Assembly (NCBI GenBank): GCA_030537135.1
Contig: JAUNOP010000005.1
Span: 34,710-98,709 of the forward strand
Reading direction: 5' to 3'
Origin: Eubacteriales bacterium
GTDB lineage: Bacteria > Bacillota > Clostridia > Lachnospirales > Lachnospiraceae
DNA length: 64,000 bases
The notes beneath the pieces are model-generated. The model was not told where the DNA came from. It made no database searches and saw only the letters and a list, made by a program, of their open reading frames with translations. This document shows positions 1-8,568 of the stretch, piece after piece (the stretch's first letter is position 1; every line of letters starts with the position of its first letter). The translations under genes were made by a program, and so were the position numbers.

Positions 1-178
1 CCCCGGATGTAAAGTGGCAGACTTTTTCCAGAGGAATGTCCTTTTCGTTTTGTGTATAGTAGTTCAAAAGCTCCAGTTCCAGCTCTGACAGGGTATCATC
101 CCCTATATCATCGGTGCTGACAAAGCATATCTCCGGTGATATTTCTTCCCAGGCTCCGCCAGGGTCAGCCGCAAAAGC
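1..178 (-). other. Partial minus-strand ORF fragment of unknown family
   Basis: The reverse complement is open across this whole edge and reads like protein: a stretch ending in CFVSTDDIGDDTLSELELE, followed by LLNYYTQNEKDIPLEKVC. It has no start in the window and its C-terminus runs off the left edge. The open frame continues into the anti-sigma remnant on the plus strand, so the junction is not sharp and lies somewhere around 170-235. I do not recognise the family. It could be the end of an intact gene extending to the left, or another broken remnant. Confidence 0.3.
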
Positions 179-202
179 CGTCAGGGTTTCTGTGGCTCGC
201 CA

Positions 203-1465
203 AAAAGACGTTATTCTTTCACAGCAACAGCAACAGCAGCAAAAGCGGCTTGCGTTGCCCTTTGCATCAGCATTGGCGCTTTGTGCGTGTTCCAGCCACG
301 GGTACAGGCGGCCGTGAAAGAATTTGTGGGATGGTTTTCCAGGATCTGGCAGGCAGAGGAGGATCTGTCCCCTTATACAGAGGTCATAAACAAAGAGAGA
401 ACAGAAGATGGCGTTAGCCTCTGCCTGAATGAAGTGATTTTGTCGGACGATAAATTTATGCGGCAGTAACCATTGATACAGAATACCCGGAAGGAATCAT
501 ATTTGGAAAGACATATGTCACGATCAATGGCACAGATTATCCTGCGGAGGATGTTATTGACCAGGCGGAGGACATCGGGCAGGATTTAGGCGAGCAGGTA
601 CTGCACCATTTTTATATATTTACATTAAAGGGTGGGAAGGTCCCTGAAAACGTCACGGATATGGAACTGCATTTTATCGCCTATCGGAATGATGCGGATT
701 GGTTTGAGAAGGAAAATGAAATTGATTTTGACTTTTTCGTTTTCCGCGACCAACGAGGAACTGAAAGGGAATGTGATCAATGTGCCGATGGATCAGACGG
801 TAACTTTGCAGGATGGAACGAAAATCCGGTTTAAAAATCTGACGCTTACAAAACTTGACAGCCGGATCGAAGCGGAACTGGAAAAAGCGGCGGGAAGCGA
901 AGAGGATATTCAAATGGAATGCTATCTGAACGGGGAAGACAGCCTCGGAAATCCCATCTGGTATGTCTGTGACAGCATGGACGGAAAAAATGTCGAATTT
1001 GTAAGTGATTTGCAGAAAGGATTGCCGTCTGTGGACAGTGAATGGCTGGAGTTTCAATTCTATTTCTACGAGCGGGCGGATAAAAAAGACCAGCAGCCAA
1101 TCGATATAGTGGACGGAGAAGAAATTGTTATGGAAGAGGATGGTGTTCCAATGAACCGGGTAGATGTGGGCGATCCATTCCGGGTGATGATCGATCAGGA
1201 CATGATCGGCCAAAACGACACATCGGTAGGCAACAGGCCGGCGCAGGTGACATCAGAACAAATAAGGAAACTGACTCCGGACATGACGAGAGAAGAAATT
1301 CTGGAATTTTTGGGAGACACACAGGATATTGGGTCGGGGATGCATGTGTATGTCCATGAGGTAGACCAGGAATATCAGGTGAAGATTTCATTTACAGGCG
1401 ATGATGCGCTGCTGGGAGTTACAGGAAGCGATTTGTTAAAAAGACGAGAGGATGATAAGGATTGA
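203..1465 (+). pseudogene. Frameshifted DUF4179-type anti-sigma factor
   Basis: Three consecutive reading frames make one protein-like product. The first (about 203-457) has a short basic start, a membrane segment (AACVALCISIGALCVF) and the DUF4179-like stretch ending LCLNEVILSDDKF. The second (about 458-745) continues as AVTIDTEYPEGIIFG to EIDFDFFVF. The third (about 745-1465) runs NEELKGNVINVPMDQTVTL to the stop. The frame changes near 457 and 745 each need a small indel. Family members are single-pass membrane proteins that hold an ECF sigma factor. No sigma gene is adjacent and no convincing start or ribosome site remains, so it is probably inactive. A 277-codon ORF (632-1465) remains open, but its first 35 or so codons lie in the wrong frame. 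Confidence 0.6.
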
Positions 1466-1668
1466 TTAAAAATGTTATTTGCCTTGTGGTAACCGTATTA
1501 CTTGTTGCCAATGTCTTTCATAAATATAAAGAATCGAAAAAAACGGGGAACATTTTACTACGTCAATCGTCATATTGCTGCTGGATCTATTCACGGTCGT
1601 TGAAGTATAAGGATTATGCTGTGAAGCTGCCGGAAGGCAGAAAGGAAGATAAGCATGGGAAAAAATAA
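1462..1668 (+). CDS. Short ORF with one membrane segment, possible remnant
   Basis: A TTG-started 68-codon ORF overlaps the preceding stop by 4 bases. The first 15 residues after the start are hydrophobic (VICLVVTVLLVANVF) and the rest is basic and serine-rich with no recognised domain. The spacing suggests translational coupling, but the C-terminal half overlaps the start region of the following lipoprotein, and composition is unlike a conserved protein. It may be a real tiny membrane protein or noise from an eroding locus. Confidence 0.25.
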   Translation: MIKNVICLVVTVLLVANVFHKYKESKKTGNILLRQSSYCCWIYSRSLKYKDYAVKLPEGRKEDKHGKK

Positions 1669-2102
1669 ATTTATTTTCGTTCTTTGGATGCGGAGCCCTT
1701 AGTACAATTGGATATGGTACATTTCGTTCATTTAAGCCCGGCATGAATATGACGGAAAGCAAAATCAAAGATGTTAATGCCCCCACACCGGAATACACAT
1801 CGGAATGGCCGGATAATGAATATACAAACGCAATTATAAAACCAGATATCGGAGAAATGGATTATACGTTATTCGATGATAATGCCGGATATTATTCAGT
1901 ATTTCTGAAAAACGTTACAATGGAAGAGGGCAAACAATACATCCAGTTATTAAAAGAAAATGGCTTTGAATCTACAGCCAGTGATAGTAACTTTGTTGCT
2001 GCCGGAGAGCTTTTACGGAAAGGTAAGACTGGTTTAAACATCAGTGTTTCAGAGAATGTACTTGGAATCCGTATTTCTTTGGATGCAGAAAAAGTAAGGT
2101 AA
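1655..2102 (+). pseudogene. Frameshifted small lipoprotein
   Basis: An AAAGGAAG ribosome site precedes ATG at 1655, whose frame reads MGKNKFIFVL and then stops at TAG. A shift of one base near 1685 continues as FGCGALSTIGYGTF and joins the open frame that contains MNMTESKIKDV at 1743 and runs to 2102. The repaired start gives a short signal sequence with a lipobox-like FVLFGC, so the intact product would be a secreted lipoprotein of about 148 residues. The soluble part ends in a compact domain (YSVFLKNVTMEEGKQYIQLL onward) seen in many small clostridial lipoproteins; its function is unknown. Internal translation from 1743 could still give a 119-residue cytoplasmic product. Confidence 0.55.
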
Positions 2103-2232
2103 GTGAAAAGGTGCAAAGGCTATAGTGATGGTGTGGCTGTCGGATTATTTCCCGTAGGAAAAACGACGGATTTGTGGTAGAATGATGTGGTGAAACGAAA
2201 AATCATGAAGTGGTTTAAAAGGTGATTGACTA

Positions 2233-2409
2233 ATGAAGAAATTTTTAATGGTATGTACAGGAATTATCTTGACTGGTACGGGATTTGGAATCGCCGTGTG
2301 GCACATACGGAAGAAGCCAGCTTCAGTGGAGATCATAGGCGGCGCTGACGGCCCGACCACGATATTTCTGGCAGGAAAGTTTGGGAAAAAGAAACGGCGG
2401 AGGTATTGA
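2233..2409 (+). CDS. 58-residue membrane peptide with GGADGPT motif
   Basis: ATG at 2233 opens 58 codons: a short basic start, one hydrophobic helix (about residues 4-23), then VEIIGGADGPTTIFLAGK and a lysine/arginine tail. The IGGADGPT(A/S/T)IF motif is characteristic of beta subunits of Na+-translocating carboxylic acid decarboxylases, which are around 370-430 residues with about nine membrane spans. Here the motif stands alone in a one-span peptide. Similar tiny proteins occur in Clostridia and are often auto-annotated as decarboxylase subunits; pump activity is impossible for this product alone. The downstream TTG-started gene begins 3 bases after its stop, so the two are probably cotranslated. 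Confidence 0.6.
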   Translation: MKKFLMVCTGIILTGTGFGIAVWHIRKKPASVEIIGGADGPTTIFLAGKFGKKKRRRY

Positions 2410-2412
2410 GAT

Positions 2413-2736
2413 TTGCACGAAGAGAGATTTACAAAGAAAGACTGGACGCTTTTCAGGGAGAAAATTGCAGGGTGGCAGGAAGCCTACATGGATCGGTTGA
2501 ATAAGGAATATATAGAACTGTTAAGCGGGGATGCGGCTCCTTCAGAAAAATTTTGGGCATTGGAAAAGCGGATTAAGGATGATAAGCGGAAAAAGGGTGT
2601 CCGGATACAGATGAGCAGGTCAGATCTCATTTACAATATCCTTGGCCTCATAGGCGAAGGCGCGATTACACTGGATGATCTGGAAGAATTCAGCGATGAA
2701 TTAAAGGAAGCTGTTAAATTCCTTGTGGAAAGATAG
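2413..2736 (+). CDS. Conserved hypothetical protein, about 107 aa
   Basis: A soluble, charged, mostly helical protein from a TTG start. It begins HEERFTKKDWTLFREKIAGW and ends with an acidic segment (LDDLEEFSDELKEAVKFLVE). Clostridial homologues are widespread and often mislabelled as multidrug transporter, but there is no membrane segment and no transport motif. The start follows the GGADGPT peptide by 3 bases, and DUF2500 follows 18 bases after the stop, suggesting a small operon. Function is unknown. Confidence 0.65.
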   Translation: MHEERFTKKDWTLFREKIAGWQEAYMDRLNKEYIELLSGDAAPSEKFWALEKRIKDDKRKKGVRIQMSRSDLIYNILGLIGEGAITLDDLEEFSDELKEAVKFLVER

Positions 2737-2754
2737 TACGGATGGAGGATATCA

Positions 2755-3159
2755 ATGATGTTTGGTTACGGTGGATTTGATATGGGTTCTGGTGCTTTTG
2801 AGATTTTGTTTCCGACTGTGTTTATCATAGTCATTGTAGGATTTATTGTAATAACCGTGAAGGGAATTGGCACATGGAATAAAAATAATCATTCCCCACG
2901 TTTGTCAGTATCGGCGACGGTCGTATCTAAGCGGACGGAGGTAACGCACCACCGCCATGCAAATGCGGGCGATGCGACTGGCGCGCACGGATACAGCACC
3001 TCGTCCTCAACCTGGTACTATGTGACGTTTGAGGTGGAAAGCGGAGACCGGATGGAGTTTTCTGTGACCGGCTTCGAGTATGGGCTGTTGGCAGAGGGAG
3101 ATATAGGGAAACTCTCTTTTCAGGGAACCAGGTATTTATTTTTTGAGCGTGGTGAATGA
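2755..3159 (+). CDS. DUF2500 domain membrane protein
   Basis: 134 residues with one N-terminal membrane segment (about 19-40, TVFIIVIVGFIVITV), then a beta-rich extracytoplasmic or cytoplasmic domain with the DUF2500 pattern: SVSATVVSKRTEV, a low-complexity loop rich in His, Ala and Ser, then WYYVTFEVESGDRMEF and a final GDIGKLSFQGTRYLFFER. A ribosome site (GGATGGAGG) lies just upstream of 2755; the adjacent ATG at 2758 is equally possible. The biochemical role of DUF2500 is not known. Confidence 0.75.
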   Translation: MMFGYGGFDMGSGAFEILFPTVFIIVIVGFIVITVKGIGTWNKNNHSPRLSVSATVVSKRTEVTHHRHANAGDATGAHGYSTSSSTWYYVTFEVESGDRMEFSVTGFEYGLLAEGDIGKLSFQGTRYLFFERGE

Positions 3160-3230
3160 GGCAAAATCAGAGATGTGAAAGCACAGGGGATGTGAAACTC
3201 CTTGTGGAGACAGAATGCGAGGTGATAATA

Positions 3231-3434
3231 TTGGACAACAACTTAGAACGCTACTTAATCGCACAGCAGACCCATTATCGGACTGCCTTAGACGAGTTCA
3301 GGTCCGGGCAAAAGAGGAGCCATTGGATGTGGTTCATCTTCCCGCAGATTGCAGGGCTTGGGTACAGTGAAACTGCCCGCTATTATCTGTGCAACCGCCA
3401 GCTGCGCACATTCCAAACAGGCTTGGCTGCATAA
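3231..3434 (+). pseudogene. C-terminally truncated DUF1810 protein
   Basis: The TTG at 3231, behind GAGGTGATA, gives NNLERYLIAQQTHYRTALDE, RSHWMWFIFPQI and GLGYSETARYY, which matches the first half of DUF1810 proteins (normally about 140 residues). Reading then departs into a short unrelated tail and stops after 67 codons. The missing half includes most of the conserved helical core, so this is probably a decayed copy. An open frame from 3156 overlaps the DUF2500 stop, but its first 25 codons do not resemble the family. Confidence 0.6.
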
Positions 3435-3478
3435 ATGAAGCATTTCCTGTATATTGAAAAAAAAGAGGGGTGAGTGCT

Positions 3479-3682
3479 ATGACATTGGGAGAAAAGATTC
3501 AGAAGCTCAGAAAGGCGTGTGGATTATCACAGCTGCAGTTGGCTGAACAGCTAAACGTATCCCGCCAGTCCATTTCCAAATGGGAACTGAATGAATCCGT
3601 TCCGGACATCAATAAAATTATAAAACTGAGCGAAGTGTTTTCTGTTTCCGTAGATGAAACGGACAGATGTCTGGCTGGATAG
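3479..3682 (+). CDS. Short XRE-family helix-turn-helix regulator
   Basis: 67 residues from ATG 3479, preceded by AGAGGGG. Residues 5-60 form a Cro/C1-type HTH: LGEKIQKLRKACGLSQLQLA, then NVSRQSISKWELNESVPDI. Homologues of this type usually continue into a linker and membrane or PadR-like domain; here the protein ends shortly after the HTH (VSVDETDRCLAG), so it may be a trimmed copy. It sits 21 bases before an OmpR-type response regulator and may belong to the same transcript. Confidence 0.7.
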   Translation: MTLGEKIQKLRKACGLSQLQLAEQLNVSRQSISKWELNESVPDINKIIKLSEVFSVSVDETDRCLAG

Positions 3683-3703
3683 CATCGCATAAAGGAGATA
3701 GAT

Positions 3704-4378
3704 ATGGATGATAAGATTTTAATCGCGGATGATGACGCAGAGCTGGTTAAAATGCTGCGGACTTTCTTTGAACTCAAAAAATATAGGGTAATTACAACAG
3801 CCGATGGCGCGGAAACATTGAAAAAGGTGGAAATGAAGCCGGATATTATCCTATTGGATGTAAATATGCCCAGGATGGATGGCATTGAGGTTTGCCAGCG
3901 AATCCGTGATAAAGTATCCTGCCCGATTCTTTTCCTTACGGCGAGGGTGGACGAACAGGACCGTGTAAACGGTCTTTTGTCCGGAGGGGATGATTATATT
4001 CTTAAGCCGTTCAGCCTCAAGGAGCTGGAAGCGCGGGTCATTTCCCATCTGAAACGGGAAGAGCGCCACCGGGTAAAGTCCTCTTATCGTTTTCAGGGGG
4101 ATCTGACGATTGATTATTCTGCGAAAACGGTTCAGATTCGTGGAGAGGAGCTTGAACTGACAAAGCTGGAATATGGGATTGTGGAGTTCCTTTCCTTGAA
4201 TCCAGGATTTGTGTATGACAAAGAGCGGATTTACGAAAAGGTCTGCGGCTGTAACGGCGAGGGTGACAGCCGGGTGATCACGGAGCTGATCCGGCGGATA
4301 CGGAAAAAACTGCGAAAATATAGCGATACAGAGTACATTGAGACAGTCTGGGGGATGGGATACCGATGGGTAAAATAA
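3704..4378 (+). CDS. OmpR/PhoB-family response regulator
   Basis: 224 residues. Residues 4-115 are a receiver domain with the acidic pocket at D10/D11 and the phosphoacceptor D52 (IILLDVNMPRMDG), plus the conserved lysine in ILKPFSLKELEAR. Residues 130-223 form a winged-helix DNA-binding domain ending YIETVWGMGYRWVK. The AAAGGAGA site precedes ATG 3704. It overlaps the kinase start by 13 bases, so the pair is coupled. The downstream ABC transporter genes are the likely target, as in antimicrobial-peptide-responsive modules; that link is inferred from position. Confidence 0.9.
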   Translation: MDDKILIADDDAELVKMLRTFFELKKYRVITTADGAETLKKVEMKPDIILLDVNMPRMDGIEVCQRIRDKVSCPILFLTARVDEQDRVNGLLSGGDDYILKPFSLKELEARVISHLKREERHRVKSSYRFQGDLTIDYSAKTVQIRGEELELTKLEYGIVEFLSLNPGFVYDKERIYEKVCGCNGEGDSRVITELIRRIRKKLRKYSDTEYIETVWGMGYRWVK

Positions 4379-5553
4379 AAGATAAAATCAGAAATCTTTC
4401 GGTCAGAAAGACCATCGTGCTGTATCTGGTTATCAGTTTGATCGCAAGCTTCCTGTTATCTGCGAATGTGATGCGGGCGGCTTCCCGTATCCAGGTACAG
4501 ATCTGGTGGAAATATACTGATCAGGATGTTTATTTTAAAGCGGTTGAAATGGAGCAAAAAGGATATATGGCGCAGGTTCCTCGTCCGGCAAGCTATGAAA
4601 TGAGCCGCATGGATCATGGGATATCCGAAGCCTGTGATTTTCTTCAAACCTTTTCAGTGCTGCTCTTTTCCATTGCGGGAAGCTGTGGGGCGGTATTCCT
4701 TTTTTACCGGAATAAATTGAAAAAGCCCATTGAGGAGCTGGAAATTGCCTCGAAAAGAATTGCGGATAATGATCTGGATTTTCGGATTACTTATGAAAAT
4801 GGGGATGAGATGGGGCGTCTCTGCCATGAATTTGACCATATGCGCGGTCAGCTGGAAGAAAACAACCGGCAGCTATGGCACATGATTGAAGAGGAGCGGG
4901 CGCTGCGGTCCGCGATCGCCCATGATATTCGTTCCCCGCTGTCTGTCCTGAAGGGATATCAGGAAATGCTGATCGATTATTTCCCAGATGGAACGATTGA
5001 CAGGGAGCAGGCAGTGGAAATGCTGCAGGAGGGGATGAAGCAGATCCGCCGCATGGATATTTTTATTGATTCTATGCAAAAGCTGAACAGTCTGGAGCAT
5101 CGGGTACTTACGGCAACTCCAATTTCCTCGCAGCAGCTGGAACAGGATATCAGGAGCGAACTGGATATTCTGGGAAAAGAGAAAAAGATTCGCCTGTTGG
5201 TGGAGAAAACAGGAGAAATTTTCCAGGGAGACCATGAGGTGATCATGGAAGTGATGGAAAATCTGCTGTCCAATGCTCTTCGGTACGCAAGGGAGCAGAT
5301 TGAGATAAGCGTAGTGCTGACGTCAGGAAAATTGATGCTTTCCATCCGGGATGATGGAACCGGATTTTCGGAGGAGGCAGAAAAAGTAACCAGTGCTTTC
5401 CACCAAAAGAATATCAAAGACAGCCTGACGCACGCAGGAATGGGAATGTATATCAGCAGATTATACTGTGAAAAGCACGGAGGACATCTGATACTGGAAA
5501 ACGAAGAGGCAGGCGGAGCCATTGTCACCGCTGTATTTCACCGGATCGCATAA
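4366..5553 (+). CDS. Sensor histidine kinase (HAMP-HisKA-HATPase)
   Basis: 395 residues. A first membrane helix (about 15-36) and a second (about 95-114) bracket a short extracytoplasmic loop of about 60 residues. A HAMP segment follows (KPIEELEIASKRIADNDL), then HisKA with the phosphorylated H186 in AIAHDIRSPLSVLKGY. The C-terminal ATPase domain has the N box (EVMENLLSNALRYA) and glycine boxes (DDGTGFS, HAGMGMYISRLY). It should phosphorylate the overlapping response regulator. The small loop is similar to that of intramembrane-sensing kinases, though it is longer than in the BceS type. The stop codon lies within the loop of the terminator hairpin that follows. Confidence 0.88.
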   Translation: MGKIKDKIRNLSVRKTIVLYLVISLIASFLLSANVMRAASRIQVQIWWKYTDQDVYFKAVEMEQKGYMAQVPRPASYEMSRMDHGISEACDFLQTFSVLLFSIAGSCGAVFLFYRNKLKKPIEELEIASKRIADNDLDFRITYENGDEMGRLCHEFDHMRGQLEENNRQLWHMIEEERALRSAIAHDIRSPLSVLKGYQEMLIDYFPDGTIDREQAVEMLQEGMKQIRRMDIFIDSMQKLNSLEHRVLTATPISSQQLEQDIRSELDILGKEKKIRLLVEKTGEIFQGDHEVIMEVMENLLSNALRYAREQIEISVVLTSGKLMLSIRDDGTGFSEEAEKVTSAFHQKNIKDSLTHAGMGMYISRLYCEKHGGHLILENEEAGGAIVTAVFHRIA

Positions 5554-5571
5554 AGGATCCGGTTTTTTTTT
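5541..5571 (+). terminator. Intrinsic terminator between kinase and ABC genes
   Basis: The 7-bp stem CCGGATC/GATCCGG (5541-5547 with 5556-5562) is followed by eight or more T. It overlaps the kinase stop codon. Because the ABC genes follow on the same strand after about 70 bases, it may only partly terminate and set the ratio of sensor to transporter transcripts. Confidence 0.8.
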
Positions 5572-5639
5572 CGCTGGTTGTCTTTTTATTGTGATTTTGC
5601 ATTTAAAATAAAATCAACAAAAAGAAAGAGGTGAGGTTT

Positions 5640-6704
5640 ATGAAAGCAATTATACGGCGTGAAATTCTGAATTACCTGAAAGGACCGCTGTTCTGGATCG
5701 CAGCTGTGTTCGTGGTTTTTGGCGTGTATCAGCAGCTGGCTCCATACCTGAATATCCATTACATTGCATCAGAGGAAGAGCTGAAGTATGATGGCCCAGA
5801 GGCCGTTCCTGAAGCGGATATTTTTGAAGGGTATGTTCCATCCAGGGAAGAAAACCGCCGGGAGTTCTGGGAAAAAATAATCCAGGAAACCCTGCTTGCG
5901 GAATTTGGCATGGACGAAGACGAGGCTTCTGCTGTGATCCGGGAAATGAACGGAATGGAGATCAAAGAGGCCTCCCAGTATCTGAAAGAGCAGTACAGCT
6001 TCTATAATGCGTATTATGCATGGGAAGATGCAGCCTACCATAAAGGCACAAAGGATGAAATCAATTCTTATATAAGAGGTGAACTGGAAGAACATCCGTT
6101 TTCCTGGTATTTTTCCAGAAAGTTTGCAGATTTTTCCGGTTTGTTTATGGGATTTGCGGCGACCGTCCTGCTGGCTGTCCTCTTCATGCAGGATGTGAGA
6201 AAAAACACGTATGAGCTGCTGCACACGAAGCCCGTTGGCGCCGCGCAGTATGTCTTAGGAAAGGTGACGGGAGGGTTTCTGGTCTGCCTGATACTCCTTG
6301 GGATTTTGAATCTGGTATTCTGGGCGGCCTGTCTGGTCTGCACACGGGGGAATGGCTTTGAAATAAGGCTGACGGACTTCCTTTTCGTTACGGGCGTATA
6401 TATTTTGCCGAATATGCTGATGATCGTATGTGTTTATATGCTTACTGCGCTTTTGTTTAAAAATCCGCTGCCTGCCGTACCAGTTCTGATTTTGTATATA
6501 ATTTATTCCAACATGGGCAGCAGGAATGAGGAAGGCGTCTACGGGTATGCATGGCGGCCGATGGCGATTATGGTTCGGTTTCCGGGACCGTTTTTTCAGA
6601 TTACTCCGGCACCAGGGGCGCTGGTAAATCAGACCTGCCTGCTGCTTGCTGCCGGGGCAGTCATTCTGATTGGAATACAGCTTTGGAGGAGGCGGAGGAT
6701 ATGA
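5640..6704 (+). CDS. ABC transporter permease
   Basis: 354 residues from ATG 5640, behind a GAAAGAGGTGAGG ribosome site; the in-frame GTG at 5631 lies inside that site. There is one N-terminal membrane helix (about 15-32), a large polar extracytoplasmic region (about 40-165, acidic, with KYDGPEAVPEADIFEGYVPS), then about five helices. This is the ABC-2-like arrangement of a permease in a two-permease transporter. It overlaps the next permease by 4 bases (ATGA). The substrate is not known; the neighbouring two-component system suggests envelope stress or peptide response. Confidence 0.82.
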   Translation: MKAIIRREILNYLKGPLFWIAAVFVVFGVYQQLAPYLNIHYIASEEELKYDGPEAVPEADIFEGYVPSREENRREFWEKIIQETLLAEFGMDEDEASAVIREMNGMEIKEASQYLKEQYSFYNAYYAWEDAAYHKGTKDEINSYIRGELEEHPFSWYFSRKFADFSGLFMGFAATVLLAVLFMQDVRKNTYELLHTKPVGAAQYVLGKVTGGFLVCLILLGILNLVFWAACLVCTRGNGFEIRLTDFLFVTGVYILPNMLMIVCVYMLTALLFKNPLPAVPVLILYIIYSNMGSRNEEGVYGYAWRPMAIMVRFPGPFFQITPAPGALVNQTCLLLAAGAVILIGIQLWRRRRI

Positions 6705-7375
6705 TGCTGACAGAAAGAAAAATCAGCCTTCCGGCGTATAAGCTGGCATATGGCTTCTGTTTTGTTGTGATTTTATGCCTGATTCGCAGCATAAGTTTTT
6801 CCTACGAGATCGGTGTTGCGATGGAAGCGCCCATGGCAGCGCTCGCCTTGGTTTTCTGCGCGGATACCTATACGCAGGAAATCACATCCAGACGGTCAGA
6901 GGTACACCACTTATATCCATTGAAAAAACGTCTTCGCTCTATTGCGATGAGAATGGCAGTGCAGGAAATCGTCCTGTTTGTGTTTGGCGCGGTTGGCTAT
7001 GGGATGTTTTTTCTCTTTCAAAATCCGCTGTCTGCCTATCAGAGCGGAGAGGGTGCAAAATCTGAACTTCGGATGTTCCTTGTGTTTCTGGCGGCAATGA
7101 TAGTGACGCTGTGGTTCTGGGGGATGCTGGCCAATTTTCTGTCCTGCCTGTTCCGAAATATGTGGATTGGCATCGGATGTGGACTTGTCCTGTGGCTTGT
7201 CACAGATTCTACGTTTGGAGAAAAATATTTGGGTAACTGGAACGTATTTTCCTATACCTTCCGTAATATCACAGCCAGCCAGGACTTTGGTTGGCTGTAC
7301 GGCAAAGCGCTGTGCCTGCTGCTCTGTGTGTTCATGGCGCTTCTTATGCCGCAAGTGATGAAGAAAAGAGGTTAA
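6701..7375 (+). CDS. ABC transporter permease, second subunit
   Basis: 224 residues with about six membrane helices and no large soluble domain. The start at ATG 6701 (or 6704) follows GGAGGCGGAGGAT and overlaps the previous stop, giving translational coupling. A longer open frame to 6551 lies inside the preceding gene and has no ribosome site. It probably pairs with the first permease, and both use the ATPase encoded 5 bases downstream. Confidence 0.8.
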   Translation: MMLTERKISLPAYKLAYGFCFVVILCLIRSISFSYEIGVAMEAPMAALALVFCADTYTQEITSRRSEVHHLYPLKKRLRSIAMRMAVQEIVLFVFGAVGYGMFFLFQNPLSAYQSGEGAKSELRMFLVFLAAMIVTLWFWGMLANFLSCLFRNMWIGIGCGLVLWLVTDSTFGEKYLGNWNVFSYTFRNITASQDFGWLYGKALCLLLCVFMALLMPQVMKKRG

Positions 7376-7380
7376 AGCAT

Positions 7381-8256
7381 ATGAGTATAAAAGTCAATGA
7401 CCTGACAGTAACGTTTAAAAATAAAGTAACTGCCATCAATCACGTTAATCTGGAAATCCCGAATGGAGTTTTCGGCCTTCTGGGTGAGAACGGCGCCGGA
7501 AAGACCACCTTTATGAGAGTATTGACAACGATCCTTCCCTTGACCGGCGGTACCGTAAGCATGGACGGAATGCTTTACTGCGAAGAAAATTATCCCAAAA
7601 TCCAGCGCCAGATCGGCTATCTTCCCCAGGAGATTGACCTGTATCCAGGCTTGACGGTTCAGGAATGCCTGGAGTACATGGGCGACCTGGCAGGGATACC
7701 GAAAGGGGAATGCAGGAAGAGAATCCAGTATTATCTGGAAAAAACCAGCCTCACGGAACATCGGAAGAAAAAAATGAGGCAGCTATCTGGCGGTATGAAG
7801 CGAAGAGTCGGCTTAGTGCAGGCGCTTCTGAATGAACCGAAATTTCTGATCGTGGACGAACCCACTACTGGTTTGGATCCAGAAGAACGGATTCGTATTC
7901 GGAACCTGCTGGTGGATTTCTCTGAAAACAGGACTGTCCTGTTTTCCACTCATGTGGTAGAAGATCTGGCGGCGGTCTGCAGTCAGCTTGCTGTTATGAA
8001 AAAAGGAAAATTCTTATATGCCGGAAGCATGAAGGAACTGGTCCGGCAAGCAAAGGGGCATGTATGGATCTGCCGCCTTCGGGATGAAATCCAGGCGCGG
8101 GAAGTGGAAAAGAAGTATCATATTTCTTCCAAGCAACTGTCAGAGGACGGCGTTTTGATACGGCTGATCAGCGAAAAAATGCCGGATGTAGATTGTGTTT
8201 CTATGGAGCCGACACTGGAAGATGCATATATTTATGTTTCCGGGCAGAGAATATAA
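7381..8256 (+). CDS. ABC transporter ATP-binding protein
   Basis: 291 residues. Walker A GENGAGKT is at 35-42, the Q-loop at YLPQE, the signature LSGGM at 135-139, Walker B with catalytic Glu at LIVDE 156-160 and the H-loop at FSTHVVED. The C-terminal 80 residues form a regulatory extension (WICRLRDEIQAREVEKKYH). The start is ATG 7381 behind AAGAGGTTAAAGC; the upstream in-frame extension overlaps the permease. It is the only ATPase of this cassette and would act as a homodimer energising the two permeases. Confidence 0.88.
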   Translation: MSIKVNDLTVTFKNKVTAINHVNLEIPNGVFGLLGENGAGKTTFMRVLTTILPLTGGTVSMDGMLYCEENYPKIQRQIGYLPQEIDLYPGLTVQECLEYMGDLAGIPKGECRKRIQYYLEKTSLTEHRKKKMRQLSGGMKRRVGLVQALLNEPKFLIVDEPTTGLDPEERIRIRNLLVDFSENRTVLFSTHVVEDLAAVCSQLAVMKKGKFLYAGSMKELVRQAKGHVWICRLRDEIQAREVEKKYHISSKQLSEDGVLIRLISEKMPDVDCVSMEPTLEDAYIYVSGQRI

Positions 8257-8409
8257 ATGAACTGTCAACAGAAGACTGCAAACATCGGGATGAGACGAAA
8301 TTTGGCATTATGAACGTTTTGTTTTGAACATTTTACTTGCGGAAAACCTACTCGCAGAACCCAATATTTGGCTGTTAAGGACAGCATAATCGGTAAGAAA
8401 AAAACAGCA

Positions 8410-8441
8410 AAAAAGCCCACACGCCTGCGTGTGGGCTTTTT
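8410..8441. terminator. Strong intrinsic terminator, symmetrical
   Basis: A 14-bp perfect stem AAAAAGCCCACACG/CGTGTGGGCTTTTT with loop CCTG. The flanking A and T runs allow termination on either strand. It closes the ABC operon. Confidence 0.9.
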
Positions 8442-8469
8442 GCCGTAGAATTCTAATCGCTGAAAAGGA

Positions 8470-8498
8470 TTGATATTATGCGTTTTATTACGTATAAT
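8470..8498 (+). promoter_or_regulatory. Sigma-A-type promoter for the Nudix gene
   Basis: TTGATA (8470-8475), a 17-base spacer and a perfect TATAAT (8493-8498). Transcription would start near 8505, leaving a leader of about 64 bases before ATG 8569. Confidence 0.75.
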
Positions 8499-8568
8499 AG
8501 AGGAAGAAATCAACAAAGGCTTCCAGGCGCTGCAATTTGCCGCAGATAAGAAGAAAGAGGTGTATAGA

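Larger units (their letters stand above)
8257..8568. other. Intergenic region with terminator and promoter
   Basis: About 310 bases between the ABC ATPase and the Nudix gene. It contains the bidirectional hairpin at 8410-8441 and a strong promoter at 8470-8498, both listed separately. The remaining first 150 bases carry only scattered stops and no supported gene. Confidence 0.6.

Noticed and set aside
2233-2409. Functional Na+-translocating decarboxylase beta subunit
   Set aside because: Only the GGADGPT motif and one helix are present; the multi-span core is missing.
2413-2736. Multidrug transporter label often given to this protein family
   Set aside because: The protein is soluble and helical, with no membrane segment or transporter motif.
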